Notes: a model not told the origin generated them from the letters alone. DNA of 64,000 nucleotides from an uncultured Adlercreutzia sp. (GCF_958431955.1 NZ_CAUASN010000006.1:1-64000), one strand, 5' to 3'; counted from the stretch's first letter, positions 9,021-17,835 are shown. Translations and numbers: made by a program.

Positions 9021-9848
9021 TTGAACCGCATACTCCTACATGCTTGCTGCGGACCGTGCTCCTTGGAGCCGGTCCGCATTTTGCGCTCCGAGGGAGTGGA
9101 GCCCGTGGTGTTCTTCGCGAACTCCAACATCCACCCCGCCGACGAGTACGCGCACCGGCTGGACACGCTGCGTGCGTGGGCGGCCGAGGAGGGGCTGGAG
9201 GTGGTCGAGGGCGTCTACGATGCCGAAGCCTGGGAAGCGACAGCCGGGCGCGCCGGCGATGCAGCCGAGGAGCGGTTCGGCGTGATCGTGAACGAGGAGG
9301 GCGATGCTGCGGAGAGCGCCCCGGACGCCGCGGGCGCCAAGCGCTCCGAGGCCCGCGCCGCTCGCGAGGCCCGCTGCCGCGCCTGCTACCGCCTGCGCTT
9401 CGAGGAGGCGGCCCGCTATGCCCGCGAGCACGACTTCGATGCCCTGGGCACCACGCTGTCGGTGAGCCCCTACCAGTACACGCGCATTATCCGTGAGGAA
9501 CTGGAGCGCGCCTGCGAGCGCGAGGGCATACGCGCGCACTTCGAGGACTACCGTCCCTTCTATGACGAGGCCACCCGCCGCTCTCGCGAAGGAGGCATGT
9601 ACCGCCAGAACTACTGCGGCTGCCGCTTCTCCGACGCCGAGGCCGCCGCCGAGCGCGAGGCGCGCAAGGCCGCACGCCGAGCCGAGCGCGAGGCCGAGGC
9701 AGCCGCCCACGCCGACGAGCGCGCCGCCGAGGAAGCCGAGCGCGCCCGCAACCGCGCCGAGAAGCAGGCCTACGCCGCCAAGCAGGCCAGAAAGCGCGCC
9801 ATCCTGAAGGCCCTGCGCGAGCAGCAAGGGAGCGGTCATGGCGAATAG
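9021..9848 (+). CDS. queH: Epoxyqueuosine reductase QueH
   Basis: QueH performs the last step of queuosine synthesis, reducing epoxyqueuosine in tRNA, using metal-bound cysteines. Seen here: N-terminal HACCGPCSLEP, a second Cys pair CRACYRLR, the substrate-loop text TTLSVSPYQYTRI and CGCRFSD near the end of the core. The start is TTG at 9021, 7 nt after the ferritin stop, because the HACCGPC motif begins at residue 8 and no ATG fits. The last 65 or so residues are an Ala/Glu/Arg-rich predicted coiled coil not needed for the QueH core. The stop overlaps the next gene by 11 nt. Confidence 0.9.
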   Translation: MNRILLHACCGPCSLEPVRILRSEGVEPVVFFANSNIHPADEYAHRLDTLRAWAAEEGLEVVEGVYDAEAWEATAGRAGDAAEERFGVIVNEEGDAAESAPDAAGAKRSEARAAREARCRACYRLRFEEAARYAREHDFDALGTTLSVSPYQYTRIIREELERACEREGIRAHFEDYRPFYDEATRRSREGGMYRQNYCGCRFSDAEAAAEREARKAARRAEREAEAAAHADERAAEEAERARNRAEKQAYAAKQARKRAILKALREQQGSGHGE

Positions 9849-11304
9849 GGGAAATCGCAGCGGAAGCCCCCTGGGCATCGGCGTCTTGGGCCTCGGCCTG
9901 CTGCTGACCAACGCCACCGCCGCCCTGCTCTCATCGGGCGCCTCCATTATCGGCTGCCTGATCGCCTTGGATCGGCCGGCGGGGTTTTTGCCCCTGGTCG
10001 CAGGCGTGGGCATCGGCCTGCTTCTCGGCAGCGGCCTGCTGCTTGCCACGACGCTGAAAAAGCTGCCGACGCCCCTGATCGCTCCCACAACCGGAGCGGG
10101 CGCATGGGTGGCAGCGGCTCTGTTCGCCGCCATCGGGCTAGCCGCCCCCAACGAGGGGTTCAGCCTCTGCTTCGCCATCGCCGGCATCGCCTACGGCATC
10201 GGCGCCGTCGACCTTATGATCGGCTGGCGCGACCGACTGGCTCTGCTGCCCGCAATCGCCGTGCTCGCGACCATCAGCTGGGCGCTGACCCTGGCCGCCC
10301 TTATCGCCATCGCCTGCTTCTCCTTCGCCAGCACTGCCATCATGCTGGCCATGAACATCCTCACGCCGCTTGTCGGCTGCGCCCTGTCGTTCGGCATTCT
10401 GCGCCAGAAGCATACTGACGAGGCCATTCCGACACCGCACGCAAAGACCGATGCGCCGGCGCTGTGGCCCATCCTAGGCGGAGCCGCCATCTGCTGCGTC
10501 GTGCTCGGCTTTACTTGCGGCACGCCGCACCCTACCGACGGGTTCGTCCATGCCGAGACCATATCGCGCGGCGTCTTTCTGGGCTTCGTCCTCTGCACGG
10601 GCGCATTGGGATTGATCGCCACCTCCGTGCCCCAACCGCTGCGGTTGCGCACGGCCTTCTCCGCCCTGTGCCCGATCATGGCGGCACTCCCCTCCATCCC
10701 CTGCTTCGTTCCCGTGCAGCCCGATGGCATCGTAGGCACGGTGCTGGGCGTCCTCACCGGCATCGGATTCGCCTTCTTCGCCGCCCTGATGGGCTGGCAT
10801 CTGTACGCTTTCACCGGCCCCCTGCGAACCGACCAGGCCGACTGCATCCCGGCGGCTCGGCGCTGGAGTCTCTCCATCGCCCTTGTCACGGTAGCGCTCG
10901 GCGGCGGCATCCTCGCTAGCCCCGCGCTCGACGATCTGATAAAGACGACGGTATCGCTCACCTTGTTCGTCGGCTACCTCGTGGCCCTGGCCACGGTGGC
11001 CTTCGCCCGGGGAAATTCCCGCTCGGCTGCAAGCGCTGCCCCGGCGCCTGAAGGCGATCCAGAGGGCCGCGATATTCCCGCGACCGATCCCATCGACGCC
11101 CGCTGTGCGCAGCTGGGTGAACAGCACGGCCTCTCTCCTCGCGAGAGCGAGGTGCTCGCCCTGCTCGCGCGTGGGCGCACCGCCACCTACATCGCCGGCG
11201 AGCTGTACGTGTCGAAGGAGACCGTGAAGGTGCATGTGCGCCATATATACGAGAAGCTCGGCGTGCATTCGCGCACCGAGCTTCTCGATCTGTTCCAATG
11301 CTAA
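9838..11304 (+). CDS. Membrane-bound LuxR-family transcriptional regulator (1)
   Basis: A 488-residue protein of a type abundant in Eggerthellaceae: about 12 hydrophobic segments over residues 15-390, a short linker, and a C-terminal LuxR/GerE helix-turn-helix (from about 424; key text LSPRESEVLALLARG, YVSKETVKVHVRHIYEKLG). The membrane part presumably senses a small molecule or redox signal; no known ligand domain is recognisable. It overlaps queH by 11 nt. It is convergent with the Tat flavoprotein at 11632-13548, an arrangement repeated at 43.7-47.2 kb, which suggests (inference) that it controls that enzyme. Confidence 0.88.
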   Translation: MANRGNRSGSPLGIGVLGLGLLLTNATAALLSSGASIIGCLIALDRPAGFLPLVAGVGIGLLLGSGLLLATTLKKLPTPLIAPTTGAGAWVAAALFAAIGLAAPNEGFSLCFAIAGIAYGIGAVDLMIGWRDRLALLPAIAVLATISWALTLAALIAIACFSFASTAIMLAMNILTPLVGCALSFGILRQKHTDEAIPTPHAKTDAPALWPILGGAAICCVVLGFTCGTPHPTDGFVHAETISRGVFLGFVLCTGALGLIATSVPQPLRLRTAFSALCPIMAALPSIPCFVPVQPDGIVGTVLGVLTGIGFAFFAALMGWHLYAFTGPLRTDQADCIPAARRWSLSIALVTVALGGGILASPALDDLIKTTVSLTLFVGYLVALATVAFARGNSRSAASAAPAPEGDPEGRDIPATDPIDARCAQLGEQHGLSPRESEVLALLARGRTATYIAGELYVSKETVKVHVRHIYEKLGVHSRTELLDLFQC

Positions 11305-11377
11305 GAAGAAAGCACCGACCCGATCTCGCGGCCCCACCGTCGGGCGCGCCGATCAGCGAACTGCCCTCATTCGGCAC

Positions 11378-11487
11378 GGAAATTGCAGTTAGCAGCGTCT
11401 GGAACCTTTCGATTCGCCCTGGACTATATGAAATTCGTTATTTCTTGAGGATCTCTCGGCCTCAGGACGCTGCTAACTGCAATTTTC
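11378..11487. repeat. Long inverted repeat, possible MITE-like element or large hairpin
   Basis: The arm at 11380-11399 (AAATTGCAGTTAGCAGCGTC) has a perfect 20-bp reverse complement at 11466-11485; a G-T wobble and two further pairs extend it to 11378/11487. The 66-nt loop is AT-richer than its surroundings and holds a small TGAGG/CCTCA stem. It lies in the 327-nt gap between the convergent LuxR and flavoprotein genes, beside but separate from the GC-rich terminator. No ORF is inside. Confidence 0.75.
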
Positions 11488-11526
11488 GCTCCCTTTTCGC
11501 CTCCTTGGCCATTTCACATGCAAAAT

Positions 11527-11573
11527 GGCCCCGCCCCGAACCGGAGGGAGGGAAGCCGGTTCGGGGCGGGGCC
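11527..11573 (-). terminator. Strong intrinsic terminator for the flavoprotein gene
   Basis: Perfect 18-bp GC-rich stem (11527-11544 with 11556-11573), 11-nt loop, followed on the minus strand by ATTTTGC. It sits between the convergent regulator and flavoprotein; the U-tract favours the minus-strand transcript. Confidence 0.85.
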
Positions 11574-11631
11574 TAAAGAAGAGTGCGAAGGCGTGGAAAC
11601 CGATGCCTTCGCCGGAAGAGCATTCAGCGCG

Positions 11632-13548
11632 CTACAGCACTTCCTGGCCGGTGATCAGCTTGCCGGCCACGCGACCGTGGGTCATGGCCATGCCGATGGA
11701 GTTGCCGGCGAAAGGCGTGGTGTACTGCAAGCCGTAACGGCCGCCCAGGGTGTTGCCCGCGGCATACAGGTTCGGAATAACCTCGTAGTTCTGATTCACG
11801 ACCTGCAGATCGCCGTTGGTCTCAAGGCCCGTCAGGGTCACGAGGCTCACGCCCATAGTGCGCGTGTTGGCCCCGAAGCCCTCGGCCGCGGCGTTTCCGC
11901 AACCGTAGAACGGCGGGTTCTCGATGGGGGTCATCAGCACGGCGTCCTTGCCGAAATCGCTGTCCTCACCGGCATGGCACAGCTCGTTGTAGCGCTCGAT
12001 GCTGGCCAGGAACGCCTCCTTGGTCTCACCCGCGTAGCCCAGCATATCGGCCAGGCCGTCCAAGGTGCTTGCGGCATACACCTGGGAGGGCATGCGCTCC
12101 GCCACCGTGCACATGCGCACCGTACCGCCCGCCGGATCGTCCACGGGAAGGGCCTGCATGTCCTCCACCAGCTCGGTGTAGTAGTCGGGACGGCCGAAGT
12201 TGGCGCAGCCGTGGTCGAGCGAGGAATTCTTCAGGGTCTCCTCGTAGTTGGCGTCGGTGACCAGCGTGAAGCCGCCGAAGGGCTGGCGCACCGCGATGGC
12301 CATGGAGTCGCAGATGGCCGCCTCGTTCATGAAGCGCTCGCCCTGGGAGTTCAGCCACAGGAAGGGGCTCGACCCCCACGGGCCCGAGGCGCCGCCGCCG
12401 AAGCTCATGGCGCCACGCGGGCCGGCCTCGATGAAGCCGCCGGCCCAGCAGCCCATCTTGTGGCCCTCGCCCATGCAGTCGGACTGGCCCTGCAGCGACG
12501 AGGCGTCCATGCCCATGCGCTCATTGTGCTCGCGGTACTCCGTCAGCAGATTCCACGTCATGTCGGTGTTGGCCGCGAAGTCGCCGGTGCACAGGATGAC
12601 GCCCTTGCTGGCCACGTACTTCGCGTAGCCGTCGGAACGCTCGGAGATGACGCCGGTCACCGCGCCGCTCTCGTCCTGGGTGAGCACCGTGGCCTTCTCG
12701 CCACAGTACCACGTGGCACCGAGGTCCTTGCCCTCCAAAATGGAGAACTGCTGGAACTCGTCCAGGCGCGACAGGGCCGCCACGCCGTCCACCGGCTGAT
12801 GCTGAATGGGGCCCATGAACTGCACCACGCAGGGCCAGGTCTTGAAGCCGCCGCGGTAGAGCGGGTAATCCACGGTGCCGTCCAGGGAAAGGCCGCTCTG
12901 ATGCACGCAGATCATGCTGTCGTCCAAGGGGCTGATAGACGGATCGGCCTCGCTCACCAGCTTAATGCGGTCGTCGGGCCAGTTCACCAGCGAGGCCGCA
13001 TGGTCGAACATCTCGCCGGAGTTCGCCACGAACTTGCGAATAACCTCGGTGTTCACGCGACCGCCGGCGCGCAGGCAGAACTCCTGCACGATCTCGCCCT
13101 CGTTGTAGGGCCCGAATCCGCGCTCAATGAGGAACTGGGAATTCACGTGCCCGATGTCCTCGCCCTTCACCTTGCGGCTCTCCTCGGGCGACTGCTCGAT
13201 CACGGCCACCTTCGCGCCGCCCTCGGCCGCGGCCAGAGCCGCCTGGATGCCCGCATGGCCGCCGCCGCATACCACAACGTCGCACTCGATGACCTCCACG
13301 ATCTCGTCATCGGAGATCTGAGGGGCGGCACCGAGCCAATCCTCGGTCGCGGCGTAGCCGGGCGTGGCCGCCCCACTGCTGGCAACCGCGCCGTCACTCG
13401 CGCCGTCACCGGTGTCGCTCAGCTCGGCAGTCGGCGCCGCCGGCGCACATCCCGCCGTCACACCGGCCGCGAGAGCTGCCGCGCCCGCCAAGCCGGCGCC
13501 CTTCAGAAAACCGCGGCGAGAAACGCCGTTCTGCATTGCCTCTTCCAT
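11632..13548 (-). CDS. Tat-exported FAD-binding oxidoreductase (fumarate reductase/KstD-like superfamily) A
   Basis: A 638-residue exported flavoprotein. The Tat signal has RRGFLKG at residues 11-17, a hydrophobic stretch and Cys34 in TAGC, which may be lipidated. The FAD dinucleotide motif GGGHAG is at 95-100 and a second FAD contact is near the C-terminus (GLYAAGNTLGGRYGL, NSIGMAMTHGRVAG). It is FAD_binding_2 family, but lacks an FMN domain, haem motifs and the canonical fumarate-binding His/Arg set (no HHxMGG, no RIGGNA), so the substrate is probably not fumarate. AGGAGG 5 nt before ATG 13548 sets the start. It ends in a strong terminator and is convergent with membrane LuxR 1. Confidence 0.88.
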   Translation of the reverse strand: MEEAMQNGVSRRGFLKGAGLAGAAALAAGVTAGCAPAAPTAELSDTGDGASDGAVASSGAATPGYAATEDWLGAAPQISDDEIVEVIECDVVVCGGGHAGIQAALAAAEGGAKVAVIEQSPEESRKVKGEDIGHVNSQFLIERGFGPYNEGEIVQEFCLRAGGRVNTEVIRKFVANSGEMFDHAASLVNWPDDRIKLVSEADPSISPLDDSMICVHQSGLSLDGTVDYPLYRGGFKTWPCVVQFMGPIQHQPVDGVAALSRLDEFQQFSILEGKDLGATWYCGEKATVLTQDESGAVTGVISERSDGYAKYVASKGVILCTGDFAANTDMTWNLLTEYREHNERMGMDASSLQGQSDCMGEGHKMGCWAGGFIEAGPRGAMSFGGGASGPWGSSPFLWLNSQGERFMNEAAICDSMAIAVRQPFGGFTLVTDANYEETLKNSSLDHGCANFGRPDYYTELVEDMQALPVDDPAGGTVRMCTVAERMPSQVYAASTLDGLADMLGYAGETKEAFLASIERYNELCHAGEDSDFGKDAVLMTPIENPPFYGCGNAAAEGFGANTRTMGVSLVTLTGLETNGDLQVVNQNYEVIPNLYAAGNTLGGRYGLQYTTPFAGNSIGMAMTHGRVAGKLITGQEVL

Positions 13549-13615
13549 GAGTTCCTCCTTTGTTGCCTCAACTCTCTCGACCCAGGCTCGTTCACGCCGA
13601 GCCGAAACTGGTCTC

Positions 13616-13700
13616 AGCATAGGTGCGACGGCGTGACGACGTATCCCCCCAAGCGGGGAAAAGCCATAACCACAAAGGGGGTATTTTGACGATATTCCCC
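13616..13700 (-). promoter_or_regulatory. Promoter region of flavoprotein A with GGGGTAT-type boxes
   Basis: On the minus strand CCTATGCT gives a -10 (13616-13621), about 61 nt before the start codon. Upstream are GTATCCCCCC (13641-13650), GGGGGTATTTT (13677-13687) and ATTCCCCG (13694-13701). The -35 is poor, as expected for an activated promoter. The same CCTATGCT hexamer context occurs before flavoprotein B and arcB. The rest of the 323-nt gap up to hemolysin III shows nothing else definite. Confidence 0.45.
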
Positions 13701-13871
13701 GCGTACACTGCCTGTTTTCAGGGGAAGGCGAGCCCGTTCGATACGTTCGACCCAAAACAATGCGTTAGCTCCCCAGCAGTGCATTACCTTTCCCCCACTG
13801 TTTCCCCGCCGTTGCGGGCAAAGGCAAACCGATGGTCTATCATGGGCCGATATCTTCGAGAAGGAGCCGCT

Positions 13872-14615
13872 ATGCCTCGCGCCATCGCCTTTGCACATCC
13901 GCAGCTTTCGCCCAACGCCTCGGCAGCGGGAGCCAAAGTGTGTCCCGAGATACGGGATCTGCTGCGCCGCTCCGGCAAGAAGAGCGTGCGCGAGTACACC
14001 TTGGGCGAGGAGATCTTCAATGCGGTGACCCACGGGGTGGGCGCAGGGCTTGCCGTGGCGGCCCTCGTGCTGCTCATCGTGAAATCGGTCGGCGACGGCG
14101 GCGGCATCCTTCTGGCCGCGGCCCTCGTGTACGGCATCGCGCTCCTGCTGGAGTACCTCATGTCAACTTTGTACCACGCCCTTGCGGCCGACGCGGCCAA
14201 GCGCGTGTTCAAAGTGCTCGACCACTCGGGCATCTACCTGCTTATCGCCGGCACCTACACTCCCTACTGCCTCATCACACTCGGGCATGTGGGCGGCCTG
14301 TGGCTTGCGACCTTCGTGTGGGCCGTGGCGCTCGTCGGCATCGCCTGCGAGGCGTTCTGGACCTTCCGCCCCCGCTGGATCTCGGCCGTGCTGTACGTGG
14401 CGCTGGGGTGGGCCATCGTGTTCTTCCTGCCCGAGCTGTACGCCCAACTGCACGCGATCGGCTTCTGGCTTTTGGCTGCGGGCGGCATCAGCTACACCGT
14501 GGGCGCGGTGTTCTACATCTTCAAGAAGGTGCGCTACCTGCACTCCATCTTCCACCTGTTCGTGCTGGCCGGAAGCATCCTGCAGTTCTTCAGCGTGTAC
14601 TTCTTCGTGATTTAG
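13872..14615 (+). CDS. Hemolysin III / PAQR (YqfA-type) membrane protein
   Basis: A 247-residue protein with seven predicted membrane helices. PAQR/HlyIII signatures are present: EEIFNAVTHGVGAGLA, STLYHALAADAAKRVFKVLDHSGIYLLIAGTYTPY (split around residues 95-130) and the late His pair in YLHSIFHLFVLAGS, which in the family form a metal site with Ser/His/Asp of helix 2. Bacterial members are linked to membrane homeostasis; the haemolysin name is historical. AAGGAG 5 nt before ATG 13872 fixes the start; the first 35 residues are hydrophilic and poorly conserved. The gene is divergent from flavoprotein A. Confidence 0.9.
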   Translation: MPRAIAFAHPQLSPNASAAGAKVCPEIRDLLRRSGKKSVREYTLGEEIFNAVTHGVGAGLAVAALVLLIVKSVGDGGGILLAAALVYGIALLLEYLMSTLYHALAADAAKRVFKVLDHSGIYLLIAGTYTPYCLITLGHVGGLWLATFVWAVALVGIACEAFWTFRPRWISAVLYVALGWAIVFFLPELYAQLHAIGFWLLAAGGISYTVGAVFYIFKKVRYLHSIFHLFVLAGSILQFFSVYFFVI

Positions 14616-14621
14616 CAGGCC

Positions 14622-15986
14622 CTACACAACACCACTCATGTATAGCGGCAGGCAAATCCGATCCCCCTTTACTTCCAAAGCGCGCGGATGCAGCACGAAT
14701 TCGGTGCCGACCTTCTTCCCGAACTTGCTCTTAAACTTGTCGAGCGAGACGGTTTTGTAGCGCCTTCCGCTTTTTACCTCGACAGGGGCGATGCGCGTCT
14801 TCATGGCTGCGTTGGGGTAGGGCTGCCTGATGAGGAAGTCGATTTCCATGCGCTCGGCCGCTACCCGCGAATAGGACGAGTAGAAGTGGAGGGAGCGCCC
14901 GGCGGCAACAAGCTGCTGTGCCACGACGTTCTCCGCCAGCATCCCTTCATTGCTTTCGATTCTGCCTTTCAGTATTTCCTGATAGAGCGAAGGCGATGAC
15001 TCCTCGTCGTCACCGTAAGCCATCGTGGCCAGAAGGCCCGTATCGGCAAGGTAGCATTTCACCGCATCGCCGCGTGTCATGTTGAGCCCCACATCAGGGT
15101 CGGTGCAGTTGTAGCAGTTGTTCACGAGGCACGCATCTGACAGCCACTTGATAGCGTCTTCGTACTCGCGCGTTCGAGCGCCCTTGTCGAGCTCCGCCAA
15201 GACCAGCCTCTTCTCTTTACGTGAAAGCTGGCTGGGAATATCGTCGAATAGCGAGCGGATCTTATGGGCGTCTTCCCCGCCGTACTTTGCGATATCCTCC
15301 CGGTACAGTCGGAGAATAGCCTTCTTTGCGCGCTCCACCTTCCCGAAATCGCGTGCGTCCACATAGGCAGCCACTGCTTGGGGCATGCCGCCTACCAGCA
15401 TATATTCGCGGAAGTAGAGCTCGGCCTTTCGATGCAGCTCAGTTGGCAGCGGGGTGAGCGCCCTGCGGCTCTCGGCAATGAGAGCACGCAAGCCACCCTC
15501 CCCAAACGCATCCAGAAACTCACCGAAGCAGAAGGGGCGCAAAACAATGGCCTCTTCCTCGGAAGGGATGAGGATATCGGACACGTTGCGTTTCAAGGAG
15601 ATGAGCGATCCCGTTTCCATGTAATCGTATCGCCCATCCGCTACGAGATGCTTGATGAACTCCCTTGCCTGCGGAAACGACTGCACCTCGTCGAACACGA
15701 TGAGGGTATCCCTCTCGATGTACGATCCCCCCGTGAAGGCTTGCAGGTAAAGAAAAAACTGGTTCAAATTGCTTCGTGTATCCAGAAAGGTCTGCTTGAA
15801 CTCCTCAGTTGATCTGGAGAAATCCACGAGAATGCAGCTACCGTACTCTTGACGGCCGAATTCCATAGCGAGTGAGGACTTGCCAACACGGCGGGCTCCT
15901 TCTATGAGCATAGCAGTGCTTCCAGCACTCTCGTTTTTCCATTGGAGGAGCTTTGCATAGGCATCACGTTTGAAAAAAGTAGCCAT
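14622..15986 (-). CDS. AAA ATPase with DUF4143 domain
   Basis: A 454-residue ATPase of the AAA_14 + DUF4143 family. Walker A IEGARRVGKSSLA is near residues 28-40, Walker B TLIVFDEVQSF near 93-103, sensor-like GSLISL follows, and the C-terminal half has the PD-(D/E)xK-like core EIDFLIRQ...PVEVKSGRRYKT. Such proteins are common and mobile in gut bacteria, and their cellular role is unknown. Codon use is less GC-biased than the neighbours, suggesting transfer. It is convergent with hemolysin III (6 nt apart) and is preceded by 34-bp tandem repeats that may be its operator. Confidence 0.88.
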   Translation of the reverse strand: MATFFKRDAYAKLLQWKNESAGSTAMLIEGARRVGKSSLAMEFGRQEYGSCILVDFSRSTEEFKQTFLDTRSNLNQFFLYLQAFTGGSYIERDTLIVFDEVQSFPQAREFIKHLVADGRYDYMETGSLISLKRNVSDILIPSEEEAIVLRPFCFGEFLDAFGEGGLRALIAESRRALTPLPTELHRKAELYFREYMLVGGMPQAVAAYVDARDFGKVERAKKAILRLYREDIAKYGGEDAHKIRSLFDDIPSQLSRKEKRLVLAELDKGARTREYEDAIKWLSDACLVNNCYNCTDPDVGLNMTRGDAVKCYLADTGLLATMAYGDDEESSPSLYQEILKGRIESNEGMLAENVVAQQLVAAGRSLHFYSSYSRVAAERMEIDFLIRQPYPNAAMKTRIAPVEVKSGRRYKTVSLDKFKSKFGKKVGTEFVLHPRALEVKGDRICLPLYMSGVV

Positions 15987-16019
15987 TACACACCCTATCA
16001 GGTATTATTGAAGAGCTTT

Positions 16020-16107
16020 CACGAATCCTAAGTTATATATGCTCATGATTTTACACGAATCCTAAGTTATACATGCCCATGATTTTACACGAATCCTAAG
16101 TTATATA
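16020..16107. repeat. 34-bp tandem direct repeats (2.6 copies) upstream of the DUF4143 ATPase
   Basis: Units begin at 16020, 16054 and 16088 with CACGAATCCTAAGTTATAYA; units 1 and 2 run the full 34 bp with two differences, and unit 3 stops after about 20 bp. The tract is AT-rich against a GC-rich background and lies 34 nt upstream of the ATPase start. Array form and promoter location suggest a multi-site operator; there is no spacer variation, so it is not CRISPR. Confidence 0.85.
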
Positions 16108-16143
16108 TCGATCCGTACTTGGCTATTTAGCAGCTCAACCAAA

Positions 16144-16169
16144 AGAAGGCGCCCGTTGGGGCGCCTTCT
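16144..16169 (-). terminator. Intrinsic terminator after flavoprotein B
   Basis: 11-bp stem (16144-16154 with 16159-16169, core AGAAGGCGCCC), GTTG loop, followed on the minus strand by TTTTGG. It sits 25 nt beyond the flavoprotein stop. Confidence 0.85.
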
Positions 16170-16194
16170 AAGGGAGGGCGGAGTTTTCTTCGGC

Positions 16195-17796
16195 CTACAG
16201 GCGCGACAGGGCGTGCTTGGCGGCGACGCGTCCGGAGTTGATATTGTTCGCGTTCGCCCCGCCTGCAATATTGATGGTGTAGATGTTCGCCCATAGCATA
16301 GCGCCTTCCACGCCCACCACGTACAGGCCCTCGATGGGGTCGCCGGCGTCGGTGATGGCGTTGAAGTTACGGTCGGTCTGAATGGAGCCGATGGCCACCT
16401 GCACGTCGGGCGTCACGTGGAATCCGTAGTAGGGGGCAGTGCCGAAGTCAATGAGGAACTCCGCATCTTTGCCGTAGTCGGCGTCGTCCTTGGCGGTGCA
16501 GTAGCCGTTGTAGCGCTCTACTGTGCCGGCGAGCGCCGTGGCGTCCACGCCCATGGCCTGCGCCAGGGCCTCGACGGTGTCGGCCTTCACCACCTCGCCC
16601 GAAGCCAGGCCGTTGTTCAGCTGATCGGCGGCATCCTGCTCGCCGTTCATGTAGATGTCGAGCATAGCCTGGTCCATCAGGATATGGGTCTTCTTGTTGG
16701 GCCAGGTGGGCACCGTCATGAGCATGGCGTTCACCGACGAGAAGTTCTCGTTCACGAAGCGCTCCGCGTTCTCGTTGACCCAGATACTGTAAGGAGCGGC
16801 CACACCGATAAGGAAGCTGAACTTGCCGCCTTCGAAATACCCAGGAAGCCCGCGCACCGCAAGCGCCATGAGATACGCGGTGCTTTGACTATAGTCTTTC
16901 GCGCCCGCCTCAATAAGCATGTTATGGGCTGTAGCATCATGACCGGGCATGCCCACGTACACAGCGTCTTCCGTATTTATACCGTTCTTTGATACCATTT
17001 TGAAGTCTTCCGCAAAACCGCCCGTGGCCACGATGACCGAGGAGGCATTGACTTGAATATTCTTGCCACCCTCGTCGGTAACGATGATGCCGGTGGCTTT
17101 CCCGTCGGTCATGACAATCTGCTTGGCTAGGGTGTTGTAGCGAATATCGACCCCAGCCTCTTCGGCAGCCTTCAGCATGTGAGGTACGTAGCCCACGGCG
17201 CCCTTATCTTCCTCAAAACGATGGAAGACCTTCTCGGTGCCATTGTCAGCGTCTACGCTCATGAAAGTTACCCCATGATCGAGAAGCCAATTGACGTTGT
17301 CTCCAGAGTTATGCACCATATCGACGTAGCGCGGTCCGTTGACGCGCTGCTGGGCGGCCTCCAGCTCCTGGCGGATGAGCGCGCCCGTGGAGAGGTTCGT
17401 CACGCCCTCCTGCTCCTGCATGCGGGAGCCCACGGCGAAGATGCCCTCCACGCCGGCCTCGCCGCCGCCTGCAACCGCTTCGCGTTCCACGCAGATGACG
17501 CGGGCGCCCGCCTCGCCGGCCTCCACCGCAGCAGCCAGGCCAGAACCGCCGGCACCCACAATGACGATGTCGCAGTCCTCGGTGCTGTCGACGCTGAGGG
17601 GCTCCGCGACCGCCTCGGCGTTCGCAGGCTCCTTTTGCGCGGCGGGCGCACAGCCGCCCAGCACCGCCAGCGACCCTAGCAGGGCTGTGGCACCCACGCC
17701 GCGCAGGAAGCCGCGACGGTCGATGGTGTGCGGTGCGACGACAGGCGGCTCCTCGATGATGTCGTTGTTATCAAGCTCGTTCGTGCTCTCGGTCAT
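16195..17796 (-). CDS. Tat-exported FAD-binding oxidoreductase B
   Basis: A 533-residue exported flavoprotein. After a 26-residue acidic lead, RRGFLRG (27-33) begins a Tat signal ending at LGGC (Cys49, possible lipobox). GAGGSG at 81-86 is the FAD motif, ATGGF and VVGVEGAML are the later FAD_binding_2 blocks. The C-terminal region lacks the HHxMGG and RIGGNA fumarate-reductase signatures and instead reads NIYTINIAGGANANN, so substrate chemistry differs. AAGGAGGG lies 4 nt before ATG 17796. A TetR regulator is divergent and probably controls it. Confidence 0.88.
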   Translation of the reverse strand: MTESTNELDNNDIIEEPPVVAPHTIDRRGFLRGVGATALLGSLAVLGGCAPAAQKEPANAEAVAEPLSVDSTEDCDIVIVGAGGSGLAAAVEAGEAGARVICVEREAVAGGGEAGVEGIFAVGSRMQEQEGVTNLSTGALIRQELEAAQQRVNGPRYVDMVHNSGDNVNWLLDHGVTFMSVDADNGTEKVFHRFEEDKGAVGYVPHMLKAAEEAGVDIRYNTLAKQIVMTDGKATGIIVTDEGGKNIQVNASSVIVATGGFAEDFKMVSKNGINTEDAVYVGMPGHDATAHNMLIEAGAKDYSQSTAYLMALAVRGLPGYFEGGKFSFLIGVAAPYSIWVNENAERFVNENFSSVNAMLMTVPTWPNKKTHILMDQAMLDIYMNGEQDAADQLNNGLASGEVVKADTVEALAQAMGVDATALAGTVERYNGYCTAKDDADYGKDAEFLIDFGTAPYYGFHVTPDVQVAIGSIQTDRNFNAITDAGDPIEGLYVVGVEGAMLWANIYTINIAGGANANNINSGRVAAKHALSRL

Positions 17797-17835
17797 AATG
17801 CCCTCCTTCGCAAGGCGTCGTGTCTTAACGCAACG

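Noticed and set aside
11518..13689. 723-codon plus-strand frame opposite flavoprotein A
   Set aside because: Crosses the terminator hairpin and is antisense to a gene with Tat and FAD motifs.
13872..14615. True haemolysin
   Set aside because: The PAQR/HlyIII fold is a seven-TM metal-binding membrane protein; the haemolysin name is historical.
16020..16107. Possible CRISPR array
   Set aside because: Units are contiguous tandem copies without variable spacers, and no cas genes occur in the window.
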